64,000 nucleotides of DNA from Lysobacter sp. BMK333-48F3 (GCF_019733395.1 NZ_JAIHOO010000001.1:5123006-5187005); one strand, 5' to 3'; positions 1 to 8,781 are shown, counted from the first letter of the stretch. Notes: generated from the sequence alone by a model not told the origin. Numbers and translations are program-made.

Positions 1-166
1 TCGCGAAGCGCGAGCTTTCCTGGGTGCGGGCCAGGCCCTGGGCCATCTGGTAGGAAGCGCGCGAGGCGCTGAAGATCTCGACCAGGCCGAGCAGCAGCAG
101 GCCGCTCAGCAGCAACGCCACCATCAACTCGATCAACGACAAACCCTGTTGCAGTCGACGGCTCAC
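1..166 (-). CDS. pilW: PilW-family type IV pilus minor pilin, N-terminal part only
   Basis: The gene runs off the left edge, so only about 55 N-terminal residues are visible. They form a class III signal and N-methylation segment: a short basic leader (SRRLQQG) followed by LSLIELMVALLLSG, the prepilin peptidase site with the conserved Glu at +5 and a hydrophobic helix. PilW is a minor pilin that helps start type IV pilus assembly in the inner membrane. The GTG start overlaps the pilV stop (GTGA), so the two are translationally coupled. Position after fimT and pilV matches the fimT-pilV-pilW-pilX-pilY1-pilE order; the rest would lie beyond the window. Confidence 0.8.
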   Translation of the reverse strand, partial: MSRRLQQGLSLIELMVALLLSGLLLLGLVEIFSASRASYQMAQGLARTQESSRFA

Positions 167-642
167 AGCGCGCTCTCCATTCTGAATTCGGTACCGGAAC
201 CCAACGCGTTCCAACGCTTGTCGTCGTCCCAAGTGATCACGATGCGGACCGTCTTGTCCGGGTTCACCGTGACCGTGGCCACCGCCGATGCGCCCAGCGC
301 CTCACGCATCCGGCAGGTGAACGCCGCCTTGCGATCGTCGGGGGTCAGCTTGTTGATCCGCGCGCAGCTGGCGTTGGCCGCTGCCGACGAGGCGTTGTAG
401 GTGCCGCCGTATTTGGCCGCTAGCAGCCGGTTGGAGCGGATGTCGTCGAGCAGGTCGCTGGACAGGTTGGTGGCCACGGTGCGCTGGTTAGCGCTCTGCG
501 ACAGGCGCAGGTTGGTCGCCTGCAGCATCGCCAGGCCGAGCAGACCCAGGCCCATCACCAGCACGGCCATCAGGACTTCGATCAGGCTGAGACCGCGCTG
601 GGTCCGAACGGGCGCGGGCCGGCGGGCATGTCGACGGCTCAT
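163..642 (-). CDS. pilV: Type IV pilus modification protein PilV
   Basis: 159 residues. After a basic leader there is a prepilin cleavage motif RGLSLIEVLMAVLVMGLGLLG, typical of PilV minor pilins, which prime pilus assembly and are cut and methylated by PilD at the inner membrane. The rest is a small soluble pilin-like head with a Cys pair (NASCAR, FTCRM) common in this family. The start ATG overlaps the fimT stop by ATGA and its own stop overlaps the pilW start, so the three minor pilins are one coupled operon. Assignment rests on the motif plus gene order. Confidence 0.88.
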   Translation of the reverse strand: MSRRHARRPAPVRTQRGLSLIEVLMAVLVMGLGLLGLAMLQATNLRLSQSANQRTVATNLSSDLLDDIRSNRLLAAKYGGTYNASSAAANASCARINKLTPDDRKAAFTCRMREALGASAVATVTVNPDKTVRIVITWDDDKRWNALGSGTEFRMESAL

Positions 643-1175
643 GAGCAGGTTCCCTTGGTCACGCTGACGCGGCCGATGCGGTTGATTTCGAAGGCGCGCA
701 CGTTGTACGCGCCGGGCTTGCAGGTCGTCGCCTTCAACGAGAGGTTGAAGGTCCGAACCGTGACGCTGTTGCCCGTCTTCTCGACCGCACGGCCGCGATC
801 GTCGAAACCGATCGCCGCGATGGTCGGATCGATCGCGAGGGTGATGCCTTCTTGCTGCTCGATCACGCGCTTGGTTTCGGTCAAGTCCTGATGGCTGCCG
901 TTGCCGTTCTCGTCGGTCCAGATCAGCAGGCCCTGGTTCCAGTTCGTTCCGCAGGCGTTGCCGCCGGCATGGGGGCAGATCCAGGCCCTGCTCTTGCTGC
1001 GCAGGGCTTCGGCGCGGGCGAGGTTGAACGTCGCCAGCATCTGGTTGGTCGCGGTCGAGACCCGGTTGGAGCGGATGGATTCGGTGAAAGACGGCAAAGC
1101 CAGGGCGAGCAGGATCGCGGCGATCCCGATCGTCACCATCAGCTCGATCAGCGTGAAGCCGGCGGCACGGCGCAT
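639..1175 (-). CDS. fimT: GspH/FimT family minor pseudopilin, first gene of the minor pilin operon
   Basis: 178 residues from the ATG at 1175, which has a good ribosome site (GGAAGAGAA) just upstream; the open frame continues further up but lacks one. The N-terminus MRRAAGFTLIELMVTIGIAAILL is a prepilin signal with Gly-1, Phe+1 and Glu+5. The C-terminal half has the GspH/FimT features: an RSNRVSTATNQML helix, a paired-Cys region (WICPHAGGNACGTNW) and a WTDENGNG segment. FimT/FimU proteins are minor pilins of type IV pili and in some Gammaproteobacteria bind DNA. It begins the fimT-pilV-pilW operon. Confidence 0.85.
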   Translation of the reverse strand: MRRAAGFTLIELMVTIGIAAILLALALPSFTESIRSNRVSTATNQMLATFNLARAEALRSKSRAWICPHAGGNACGTNWNQGLLIWTDENGNGSHQDLTETKRVIEQQEGITLAIDPTIAAIGFDDRGRAVEKTGNSVTVRTFNLSLKATTCKPGAYNVRAFEINRIGRVSVTKGTCS

Positions 1176-1464
1176 GTGCGGTTCTCTTCCCCAGAGGACA
1201 GCGAAGATGCTAACAGTCGGAATTACTTGGAAAACCCGCCGCACCGACGAGCGGTCGGGCTGGGTCGGCCAATGGTTCGAGGGGGAAAAATATTCCGACC
1301 GGCGTCACGTCCGGAGGGGTGATCGGTACCGGCCGCTGCGCTGCGGGCGACGGTTGCGCGGATTGGGGGCTCGGGACTCGGCTTAACAGCATCGGCCAGA
1401 TCGATGCCGAAATCGGAGCTCTTGCGCTACGCGGGCAAGACGATCGCCAGACACGGCGCGGCAA

Positions 1465-1506
1465 CCCGATTCCCGATTCCCGATTCCCGATTCCCGATTC
1501 CCGATT
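1465..1506. repeat. Tandem heptamer array, six copies of CCCGATT
   Basis: Six uninterrupted copies of CCCGATT, ending in a partial copy. The reverse complement (AATCGGG) matches part of the heptamer array at 23180-23235, so the two arrays belong to one family in opposite orientation. Function unknown; such arrays are common between genes in Xanthomonadaceae. Confidence 0.85.
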
Positions 1507-1507
1507 C

Positions 1508-1543
1508 CGAAAAAGAAAAAGCCCCGCATCGCTGCGAGGCTTT
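1508..1543 (-). terminator. Rho-independent terminator of tRNA-Asn
   Basis: On the minus strand an 11-bp stem (AAAGCCTCGCA with one G-U pair) and a 4-nt loop is followed by a T-rich run TTTTTCTTTTT. It sits 16 bases past the tRNA 3' end. Confidence 0.85.
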
Positions 1544-1559
1544 CTCTATTACTCGAATA

Positions 1560-1636
1560 TGGCGCCCGAAGTTGGACTCGAACCAACGACCCCCTGATTA
1601 ACAGTCAAGTGCTCTAACCGGCTGAGCTATTCGGGC
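1560..1636 (-). tRNA. tRNA-Asn (anticodon GTT)
   Basis: Full cloverleaf on the minus strand: 7-bp acceptor stem GCCCGAA/TTCGGGC, discriminator G and encoded CCA, D-arm GCTC...GAGC, anticodon arm CTTGA-CTGTTAA-TCAGG with GTT anticodon, and T-arm GTTGG-TTCGAGT-CCAAC. 77 nt with CCA. It is a single gene with its own promoter candidate and terminator. Confidence 0.97.
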
Positions 1637-1646
1637 GGGGCTGCAT

Positions 1647-1675
1647 ATGATGCTTATTGAACGGCCCGGCGTCAA
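1647..1675 (-). promoter_or_regulatory. Candidate sigma-70 promoter of tRNA-Asn
   Basis: On the minus strand TTGACG (1670-1675) is followed after 17 bases by CATCAT (1647-1652). The predicted start lies about 4 bases before the mature tRNA 5' end. The -35 is good, the -10 weak; position supports the call. Confidence 0.5.
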
Positions 1676-1726
1676 CACTCAAGTGAGAAATGAAGCGTCG
1701 ACGCCGGAGCCCGCCATGATACCCGT

Positions 1727-3109
1727 TCAGGTCACCACGCGATAGCAGGGGCGGTACTCGCCGGCGATCTTCATCCGGCGCTGCTCGACGAACGCCCGCA
1801 GCAGCGCGTCCAGCGACTGCATCATGTCCGGGTCGCCGTGGATTTCGAACGGGCCGAATTCCTCGATCCGGCGCATGCCGTCCTCCTTGACGTTGCCGGC
1901 GACGATGCCGGAGAACGCCCGGCGCAGGTCGGCGGCCAGTTCGTGCGGCTTGCGACCGTGGTGCAGGTCCAGCGCGGCCATCGCCTCGTGGGTCGGGACG
2001 AACGGCTTCTGGAACTCCAGCGGGATGTCGACCGACCAATTGAAGAAGAACGAGTCCTTCTGCTCGATCCGGTACTCGCGCACCCGGCGGATGCCGGTGC
2101 TCATGCGCTTGGCCACCTGCTCCGGGTCGCCGACGACGATCTCGTAGCGCGAGGTCGCCGCCTCGCCCAGGGTCAGGCGCAGGAACTTGTCGATCTGCTC
2201 GAAATACGGCGCCGAGGCGGTCGGGCCGGTCAGGATCAGCGGGAACGGCAGTTCGGCGTTCTCTTCGCGCAGCAGGATGCCGAGCAGGTAGAGGATCTCT
2301 TCGGCGGTGCCGACGCCGCCCGGGAACACGATGATGCCGTGGCCCATGCGGACGAAGGCCTCCAGGCGCTTCTCGATGTCCGGCATGATCACCAGGTGGT
2401 TGACGATCGGGTTCGGCGATTCGGCGGCGATGATGCCCGGCTCGGTGATGCCGATGTAGCGCATGTTGCGGCGGCGCTGCTTGGCGTGGGCGATGGTCGC
2501 GCCCTTCATCGGCCCCTTCATCGCGCCCGGGCCGCAGCCGGTGCAGATGTCCAGGCCGCGCAGGCCCAGCTCGTAGCCGACCTGCTTGGTGTAGATGTAC
2601 TCGTCGCGCGAGATCGAGTGGCCGCCCCAGCAGACCACCAGGTTGGGGTCGGCCGGGTGCAGGATGCGGGCGTTGCGCAGCAGGCCGAACACCGAGTCGG
2701 TCAGGCCGTCGCTGCTGCCCAGGTCGCGGCCGCCGCCCTTGCCGAGCTCGATCGCGGTGTAGGCCAGGTCGCGGACCACCGCGAACAGCAGCTCGGCGAC
2801 GCCGCGGATGATCTCGCCGTCGACGAAGGCCATCGCCGGGGCGTGGCGCAAGTCGATCCGCACGCCGCGGTCCTGCTGGTGGACCTCGATGTCGAAATCG
2901 GGGTAGAGCTCGCGCGCGGCGCGCGGGTCGTCGGAGGCGCTGCCGCTGGTCAGCACGGCCAGGGCGCAGCGGCGCAGCAGGTCGTGCATGCCGGTGGACG
3001 CGTCGCGCAGGCGCGCGACCTCGTCGCGGGACAAGACGTCGAGTCCGCCCTTGGGGTAGATGCGGGCGTTGACCGTCGGCAGGACGGCCGTGGCGGGGGT
3101 TGCGGTCAT
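1727..3109 (-). CDS. ppnN: Pyrimidine/purine nucleotide 5'-monophosphate nucleosidase PpnN (YgdH), LOG family
   Basis: 460 residues, close to E. coli PpnN (454). It cleaves the N-glycosidic bond of nucleoside monophosphates to give ribose 5-phosphate and base; in E. coli it binds (p)ppGpp and adjusts purine levels. Near-identical family blocks are visible: GCGPGAMKGPMKGA at about 191, IMPDIEKRLEAFVR at 241 and the lysine-decarboxylase-like nucleotide motif PGGVGTAEE at 263-271; the C-terminal AFSGIVAGNVKEDG block is also PpnN-specific. Cytoplasmic. It stands alone on the minus strand between the TonB receptor and the tRNA, and is likely a single-gene transcript. Confidence 0.95.
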   Translation of the reverse strand: MTATPATAVLPTVNARIYPKGGLDVLSRDEVARLRDASTGMHDLLRRCALAVLTSGSASDDPRAARELYPDFDIEVHQQDRGVRIDLRHAPAMAFVDGEIIRGVAELLFAVVRDLAYTAIELGKGGGRDLGSSDGLTDSVFGLLRNARILHPADPNLVVCWGGHSISRDEYIYTKQVGYELGLRGLDICTGCGPGAMKGPMKGATIAHAKQRRRNMRYIGITEPGIIAAESPNPIVNHLVIMPDIEKRLEAFVRMGHGIIVFPGGVGTAEEILYLLGILLREENAELPFPLILTGPTASAPYFEQIDKFLRLTLGEAATSRYEIVVGDPEQVAKRMSTGIRRVREYRIEQKDSFFFNWSVDIPLEFQKPFVPTHEAMAALDLHHGRKPHELAADLRRAFSGIVAGNVKEDGMRRIEEFGPFEIHGDPDMMQSLDALLRAFVEQRRMKIAGEYRPCYRVVT

Positions 3110-3251
3110 TGCGTTTTTCTCTGCGTTTTCATCGATTAGTGGGAAAGGACTCTAGCAGCTTGTCCGCGGGACTGCGGAGGCCGCGCCCGCCGCCGGACCG
3201 GTCCGCGGCCGTGCCGCCCCACCCTGCCCGGCCGCGGAATCGGCGGCCCCA

Positions 3252-3288
3252 TAAAAAAGAAAACGGCCGGAGCATCGCCCCGGCCGTT
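3252..3288 (-). terminator. Rho-independent terminator downstream of the TonB receptor gene
   Basis: Minus strand: GGCCGGGGCGATGCTCCGGCC hairpin (7-8 bp stem) followed by TTTTCTTTTTTAT. It starts about 27 bases after the receptor stop. Confidence 0.85.
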
Positions 3289-3314
3289 CTCGTTCACGCC
3301 AGATACCGCAAGAA

Positions 3315-6300
3315 TCAGAAGCGGTAGTGGAAGCTCAGCTGAGCCGCCCAGCGCGAAATGCCCTTCTCGTCGTAGATCTGTTCCGGATCGGGCTTGGTGA
3401 AGCGGTAGACGTACTTGCCGGTGGCCGGATCGACGCCGCCGTAGTCGACGATGCCGCGCATGCCCGGGAAGGCGACTTCTTCGACCTGTCCCCAGTCCTT
3501 GTTCAGCAGGTTGCCGACGTTGAGGATGTCCAGCGCGAGCTCGGCCTTATGGCCTTCCCAGAAGCCCGGGAATTCCTGGGCGATGTGCAGGTCGAACTGG
3601 TTGACCCACTTGCCGCGGACGGCGTTGCGCTCGGCGACCTGGCCGGCGTGGCTGCGCATGTACTCGTCGCCGTTGAAGAACGCCCAGAACGCGGCCTCTT
3701 CGGCCGGGTTGCGGAACAGCACATCGCCCGGGCCCTTCGGGATGTACAGCAGGTCGTTGAAGCGGCCGTCGCCGTTGGCGTCGTTGTCGAAGGCATAGCT
3801 GTACGGGCGGCCCGAGCGGCCTTCGTAGAACAGCGACACGGTGGTCTTGTTGTCGCCGAAGAAGGCGTGCTTCCAGTTGATCGCCGCGGTGAAGCGGTCG
3901 CGGATCTCGTAGCTGGAGCGAGCCGACACTTCTTCGTTGGCCTGGAACACGGCGACGTTGCCGAGCTGCGAGCTCGAGGTCGAGCTGGTCAGCGGGCTGA
4001 CTTCGTCGGCGTGGGTGTAGGTGTAGGCCACGCTCCACGACCAATCGCTGTTGTTGAACGGCTTGCTCAGCGACAGGGTGAACTGCTGGCTTTCGCCCTT
4101 GCTGGTCTGGCGGGCGATGATCGCGTCGTTGTACGTGGTACGACGGTTGGCGCGCGCATTGGTGCGGCTGTTGGTGCAGGACGAACCGTTCAGGCCGGTT
4201 TCGCGCAGGCAGGCCACGCCTTCGGCGTTCCAGCTGGCCGCGGCCAGGCCGTTTGCATCCCAATAGATGTTGCGGCCGTCCTGGCCGGTCTTGGTGACCG
4301 CGCCGAGGTTGAGCTGCTGGTAGTACAGCGCGTCGTTAATCGAGGTCACGACGGTTTCGGCGCTGGCGACGATGCCGTACCAGGGCAGCTCGGTTTCGAA
4401 CGCCAGGTTGGCCTTCCACACCGACGGCAGGTTCAGGTCCTTCTCGATGAAGTCGACCGACTGGGTCGCGCCGGCGGCGCCGCCGGCGGCGTTGACCAGG
4501 CCGAGCTGCGCATCGGGGTTCGGGCTGAAGCCGTTGATACCGTTGGTGAACACGTAGTCGGTGTACGACAGGCCGTTGTTCGAGTACGGGTTGGCCAGCC
4601 ACACGGTCGGGGTGCCGCCGCGGAACAGGCCGATGCCGCCGCGCAGCTGGGTCGGACGCTCGCTGTCGAAGGTGTAGTTGAAGCCGAAGCGCGGCGCCCA
4701 CATGTCGGTGCCGTCGATGTTGTTGTCGTTGCGCACGCCGAACAGCGCCGAAGCGGCCGGATTGAACGTCGGCTTGTCGTCGACGATGGCGCGGTCGTAG
4801 CGGATGCCGAAGGTCAGGCTCAGCTTGTCGTTGACCGCCCAGGTGTCCTGCACGAACAGGCCGAGGTTCTTCTGGGTGAACTCGGCGGCCATGTTGTCGA
4901 GCTGGCCGCCGGCCGGGTAGAACAGCTGGTAGCGGCTGGAACGGCCGGCGCGGTAGTCGGCCGGGCTGTTGAAGGTGTAGACGCCGTTGACGCGGCGGCC
5001 GAACAGGTTATAGACCTCGTTCGACTCGTAGTCGGCGCCGAACTTGACGGTGTGGTCGCCCAGGAACAGGTTGCCGGCGAAGAACGCGTTCCAGGTCTTG
5101 GTTTCGAGGACGTTGGCGTGGGTGTTCTCTTCGGTGCCCAGGTTCAGGGTGTTGCTGCCGAAGCGGACCGCGATCGCCGGCAGGTCGAAGCGCGGGCTGC
5201 GCACGGCCGAATAGTCGCGGTAGGAGACCTTGGCTTCGGTCGAGAAGACGTCGGTCCAGTCGCTGAACAGCTGCGCGGTGTAGGTCTTGAACTCGAAGTC
5301 GTTGATGTAGTGGTACGAGTTCAACGCCAGCGAGTTGGTGCCGAAGCCCTGCAGGAACGCGGTGCTCTGCTCGCTCTTGGCGTAGCGGAAGTTGGCGCGG
5401 TGCTGGTCGTTGATGTTCCAGTCGAACTTGATGCCGTATTCCTCGCTCTTGGTGTCCAGCGAGGGCAGGCTCAGGTTGCCCGGATCGAAGCCGTACACGC
5501 TCTTCGAGGTGTTGATGACGTCGTCGATCTGCGCCTGGGTGATGTTGACGATGTTGTTGGCGCCCGAGCCCGGAGGACCGAAGCTGGAGTTGCCGGTGAA
5601 CACTTCCTTGCCGGTGTACTTCTCGTAGTTGACGAAGAAGAACAGCTTGTCCTTGACCAGCGGGCCGCCGAAGGTGCCGCCGTAGGTCGATTCGCTGTCG
5701 AACAACTGCGGGCGCACGTCGTTCTGGTTCTTGCCCGACCAGTCGTTGTCGCGGTACACGCCGTACAGCGAGCCGTGGAATTCGTTGGTGCCGGACTTGG
5801 TCACGGCGTTGATCACGCCGCCGGTGCCGCCGGAGATGGTCACGTCGTAGTTGGCGACGTCGACCGAGACTTCGTCGACCACGTCCATCGAGAACGGCTG
5901 GCGCGGGGTCGGCAGGCCGTTGCCGCCGAGGCCGAACGAGTCGTTGGTGCTGATGCCGTCGACGCGGATCACGTTGTAGCGCGGGTTCTGGCCGCCGACC
6001 GAGATCTCGTTACGGGACTTGTCGGTCAGCACGACGCGCGGGTCGAGGCGGACGAAGTCCTGCAGATTGCGGTTGATGGTCGGCATCGACTCCAGCTGTT
6101 CGCGAGTGATGGTCGAGCCGGCGCCCATCTTGGTCGAGGAGAACACTTCCGAACCGCCCGCAGCGATCGCCTGCACGGCGTCGAGGGTGGTGACCGAATT
6201 GTTCAGCGCGACGTCGACTTCGTTGACCTTGTCGAGGTTCAGGAACACGCCGTCCTGGCTCGCAGTGCCCGCGCCTTCCTTGTTGATGACGACCGTGTAC

Positions 6301-6545
6301 GGACCGCCGACGCGCAGACCGCGCGCGTTGTAGCGACCGTCGGCACCGGTGACGGCGCGGCTGACCGTGCCCGACTCGGTGTGGGTGATGGTCACTTCGG
6401 CGCCGGTGACGGGCTGGCCGTCGGCACCGAGGACGCGACCGGCGATGCCGGCGGAGGTGCTCTGCGCGAATACCGGCGCAGTGGCGAGGACGGCGAGCAG
6501 ACCAAGCGTGAGCTTGGACGTGCGGACGCGGTTGCGATGGGTCAT
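3315..6545 (-). CDS. Oar-like TonB-dependent outer-membrane receptor with N-terminal carboxypeptidase-like domain
   Basis: 1076 residues. A signal peptide (about 1-28, ending VFAQ) is followed by a CarboxypepD_reg beta-sandwich (about 30-115: AGIAGRVLGADGQPVTGAEVTI), a plug domain (SMPTINRNLQDFVRLDPR; INAVTKSGTNEFHGSLYG at about 245) and a long beta-barrel ending in FHYRF, a typical outer-membrane C-terminus with terminal Phe. This is the architecture of Oar/TonB receptors that are numerous in Xanthomonadales; the ligand cannot be read from sequence. It has its own terminator and probably its own promoter in the upstream gap. No TonB/ExbBD genes lie nearby. Confidence 0.9.
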   Translation of the reverse strand: MTHRNRVRTSKLTLGLLAVLATAPVFAQSTSAGIAGRVLGADGQPVTGAEVTITHTESGTVSRAVTGADGRYNARGLRVGGPYTVVINKEGAGTASQDGVFLNLDKVNEVDVALNNSVTTLDAVQAIAAGGSEVFSSTKMGAGSTITREQLESMPTINRNLQDFVRLDPRVVLTDKSRNEISVGGQNPRYNVIRVDGISTNDSFGLGGNGLPTPRQPFSMDVVDEVSVDVANYDVTISGGTGGVINAVTKSGTNEFHGSLYGVYRDNDWSGKNQNDVRPQLFDSESTYGGTFGGPLVKDKLFFFVNYEKYTGKEVFTGNSSFGPPGSGANNIVNITQAQIDDVINTSKSVYGFDPGNLSLPSLDTKSEEYGIKFDWNINDQHRANFRYAKSEQSTAFLQGFGTNSLALNSYHYINDFEFKTYTAQLFSDWTDVFSTEAKVSYRDYSAVRSPRFDLPAIAVRFGSNTLNLGTEENTHANVLETKTWNAFFAGNLFLGDHTVKFGADYESNEVYNLFGRRVNGVYTFNSPADYRAGRSSRYQLFYPAGGQLDNMAAEFTQKNLGLFVQDTWAVNDKLSLTFGIRYDRAIVDDKPTFNPAASALFGVRNDNNIDGTDMWAPRFGFNYTFDSERPTQLRGGIGLFRGGTPTVWLANPYSNNGLSYTDYVFTNGINGFSPNPDAQLGLVNAAGGAAGATQSVDFIEKDLNLPSVWKANLAFETELPWYGIVASAETVVTSINDALYYQQLNLGAVTKTGQDGRNIYWDANGLAAASWNAEGVACLRETGLNGSSCTNSRTNARANRRTTYNDAIIARQTSKGESQQFTLSLSKPFNNSDWSWSVAYTYTHADEVSPLTSSTSSSQLGNVAVFQANEEVSARSSYEIRDRFTAAINWKHAFFGDNKTTVSLFYEGRSGRPYSYAFDNDANGDGRFNDLLYIPKGPGDVLFRNPAEEAAFWAFFNGDEYMRSHAGQVAERNAVRGKWVNQFDLHIAQEFPGFWEGHKAELALDILNVGNLLNKDWGQVEEVAFPGMRGIVDYGGVDPATGKYVYRFTKPDPEQIYDEKGISRWAAQLSFHYRF

Positions 6546-7103
6546 TACGATGGCCTCGGTACGTGGAATGCGTGGCGGAGTGCGGGCCGGCGCGGCTTTG
6601 CGCCGCAGCCGGGCCCTGAGAGGTTCTTCTGGCTAGCCCCTGACCCGGGCGGCGGAACAGTACGTCGCCGTCGGGTTAACAGCAGTTTAACAGGCTAGGA
6701 GGGGAGTGTGACAGGGACGTGACGCAGTTCATGCCTTGTCACACGGTGACGGCGGTCAAAGCTGAACCGGCAATTGCGGCAAAGTTCGGCGAAAAACCGC
6801 AAATCCGGGCAAACAAGCCAGTCGCGGCGGGCACTTAGCGCAGCCCGGCGAGGCGCAGCCGTCCGGCCGGCAGCCTCTCTACACAGCTCCAGGTGCCGCC
6901 CGGCAATGGGACGCAAGGACCACCGAAACGCGCCCCCTCGCAGCGACTCGGCAGTGCCGGGCCCGCCCCCCCTCCGCACCCGCCGGGGACGGCAACGGCC
7001 CGCGCCCCGGGCCGCGACAGGCGGGCAGCCGCAGGGCGGCCGGAACGCGCCGCTGCGCCTCGGATACGGCTGGTTTCTGACCTCTATCTGCTCGTTCCCG
7101 CCG
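6546..7103. other. Intergenic region upstream of the TonB receptor
   Basis: 558 bases with no credible gene. The half next to the receptor (about 6690-6800) is AT-richer and holds a perfect 5-bp inverted repeat GTCAC-N3-GTGAC at 6738-6750 plus a related GTGAC half-site at 6716-6724; on the minus strand TTGACC lies just upstream of the inverted repeat, so an operator over a promoter is possible. The other half is strongly GC-rich and shows nothing I recognise. Confidence 0.5.
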
Positions 7104-7700
7104 TCAGGGCGGCGAGATCTGCAGGTACGTCCCCAGCCCGTCGAGGAACATCTGCACCGAGATCGCCACCAGCAGCATGCCCATCAGCCGCTCGATCGCG
7201 ATCAGCGCGCGCCGGCCGAGCAGCTTGTACAACAAGGTGGCCGAGAACAGGATCGTCGCGGTCGCGCCCCAGGCGATCAGCAGCGCCAGGCTCCAGTCGC
7301 CCAGGCGCGCCGGGTCGTTGCTGCCCATCAGCATCACCGCGGCCATGCCCGAGGGGCCGGCCACCAGCGGAATGGCCATCGGCACGATGAAGGGCTCGCC
7401 GTCGGGCAACTCGCCCATCAAGCCTTCCGGCGGCGGGAAGATCATCCGGATGCCGATCAGGAACAGGACGATGCCGCCGGCGATCGACACCGACTCCTGG
7501 CGCAGGTGCATCAGCTCCAGCGCGTACTTGCCGCCCCACAGGAACATCATCAGCACGCCGAGCGCGATCAGCAGCTCGCGCGCCAGGACGATGCGCTGGC
7601 GCTTGGGCGGCAGCCCGCGCAGCAGGCTGAGGAATACCGGGATGTTGCCCAGCGGGTCCAGGATGATGAAAAGCAGCAGCGCGGCCGAGGCGATGGTCAT
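7104..7700 (-). CDS. MarC family integral membrane protein
   Basis: 198 residues with about six hydrophobic helices and the MarC hallmarks: ILDPLGNIPVFLSLL at the N-terminus, FIVPMAIPLVAGPSGMAAVM in the middle. The family (MarC/YhgN/YchE) is inner-membrane and of unproved function; it is not a drug-resistance gene despite its name. Its ATG overlaps the stop of the SDR gene (ATGA on the minus strand), so it is the last gene of the grxD-SDR-marC operon. Confidence 0.9.
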   Translation of the reverse strand: MTIASAALLLFIILDPLGNIPVFLSLLRGLPPKRQRIVLARELLIALGVLMMFLWGGKYALELMHLRQESVSIAGGIVLFLIGIRMIFPPPEGLMGELPDGEPFIVPMAIPLVAGPSGMAAVMLMGSNDPARLGDWSLALLIAWGATATILFSATLLYKLLGRRALIAIERLMGMLLVAISVQMFLDGLGTYLQISPP

Positions 7701-8443
7701 GGGGTCGGCGTCCAGATCCGCCCCCGATGTTCGGCGCCGGCCGGCGACAGCAGGGTCACCGCAGCGGCGGCATAGGCCGCCGGCTCGCGCGCGGCGCGGT
7801 CGTTCTCTTCGACGTAGGCGCGGGCGCGCAACGGCGTGCGCATCGGCCCGGGACGCAGCCCGGACACCCGCACGCTCGAGTTGCCGAGCTCGGCATGGAG
7901 CATGCCGACCAGGGCCGCCAGCCCGTGCTGGGCGGCGCCGTAGCCGCCCCAATAAGCCTGACCGACCCGCTGCGGGTCGTCGACGGCGAACACCAGCGCC
8001 GCGTCCTGCGCCCGCGCCAGCAGCGGCAGGCAGGCCTGCGACAGCCACCACGGTGCGGTCAGGTTGACGTGCACGGCGCGCGCGAACGCGGCCGGGTCGG
8101 TCTGCATCAGCGGGGTCAGGCCGGGAAAGTCGGCGGCGCAGTGCAGCACGCCGTCGAGCCGGCCGAGTTCGGTTTCGATCCGCGCCGCCATCTCGGCGTA
8201 GTCGTCCGGCTGCGCGCCTTCCAGGTCGAGCGGGTACAGCAGCGGCTCGGGGCCGAGCTGGGCCAGCGCATCGTAGACCCGGTTCAACTTGGCCGGCTTG
8301 CGGCCGAGCAGGACCACGGTGGCGCCGGCCTGCGCGCAAGCCGCCGACGCGGCCGCGCCGAGGCCGCCGGCGGCGCCGGTGACGAGCACGACGCGGCCGG
8401 CCAGGGCCGGCGCCGGCGCAGGGCTGGCGGCGCTGGAACTCAC
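7697..8443 (-). CDS. YciK-like SDR family protein with altered catalytic residues
   Basis: 248 residues from a GTG that overlaps the grxD stop. The Rossmann core is intact: TGAAGGLG (22-29) for dinucleotide binding, HCAAD (101-105) in place of NNAG, and NLTAPWWLSQA. The overall pattern matches E. coli YciK (LLGR...KL, LDGVLH, WGGYG, PGPMRT). The active site is not normal: the catalytic Ser position in AVDDPQRVG is Asp, and the YxxxK motif reads Y168-GAA-Q172, so Lys is Gln while Tyr is kept. Either it no longer reduces carbonyls or it uses other residues. It is translated between grxD and marC in overlapping frames. Confidence 0.85.
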   Translation of the reverse strand: MSSSAASPAPAPALAGRVVLVTGAAGGLGAAASAACAQAGATVVLLGRKPAKLNRVYDALAQLGPEPLLYPLDLEGAQPDDYAEMAARIETELGRLDGVLHCAADFPGLTPLMQTDPAAFARAVHVNLTAPWWLSQACLPLLARAQDAALVFAVDDPQRVGQAYWGGYGAAQHGLAALVGMLHAELGNSSVRVSGLRPGPMRTPLRARAYVEENDRAAREPAAYAAAAVTLLSPAGAEHRGRIWTPTP

Positions 8444-8760
8444 TGCGACTGGGTCTCGCTGATCATCCGCGCCAGTTCGCCCGACTCGTACAGCTCCAGG
8501 GTGATGTCGCAGCCGCCGATCAGCTCGCCGTGGATGAAGAGCTGCGGGAAGGTCGGCCAGTTGGAGTAGCGCGGCAGGTTGGCGCGGATTTCCGGATCTT
8601 CCAGCACATTGACCGTGTGCAGCGAGGTCGCGCCCGCGGCCTTGAGCGCCTGCACGGCGCGGCTGGAGAACCCGCACATCGGGAACTGCGCGGTGCCCTT
8701 CATGAACAACACGATCGGATGGGCTTCGACTTCGGCCTGGATCCGTTCCATAACGGACAT
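8440..8760 (-). CDS. grxD: Monothiol glutaredoxin GrxD (Grx4), Fe-S cluster carrier
   Basis: 106 residues. The CGFS motif of class II monothiol glutaredoxins is at 29-32, with KGTAQFPMCGFSSRAVQ, the WPTFPQLFIHGELIGGCDI block that binds glutathione, and the usual length. Such proteins hold a glutathione-ligated [2Fe-2S] cluster as dimers and pass it to apoproteins. The ATG at 8760 follows AGGAG at a normal distance; the frame continues upstream without a ribosome site. First gene of an overlapping operon with the SDR and marC, divergent from sodB. Confidence 0.95.
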   Translation of the reverse strand: MSVMERIQAEVEAHPIVLFMKGTAQFPMCGFSSRAVQALKAAGATSLHTVNVLEDPEIRANLPRYSNWPTFPQLFIHGELIGGCDITLELYESGELARMISETQSQ

Positions 8761-8781
8761 GGGTACTGCTCCTGCGAAAGC

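Larger units (their letters stand above)
1176..1559. other. Intergenic region upstream of fimT
   Basis: 384 bases without a credible gene. It holds the leader of fimT at its left end, a heptamer array at 1465-1506 and the terminator of tRNA-Asn at the right end. I could not identify a convincing sigma-70 promoter for fimT; a short AT-richer stretch at about 1205-1240 is the only candidate. Confidence 0.6.

Noticed and set aside
3327..6698. A 1123-codon open frame on the plus strand opposite the TonB receptor
   Set aside because: It is the antisense shadow of a long high-GC gene: Val/Ala/Gly/Arg/Asp-rich, no domain, and the minus frame is a clear receptor.
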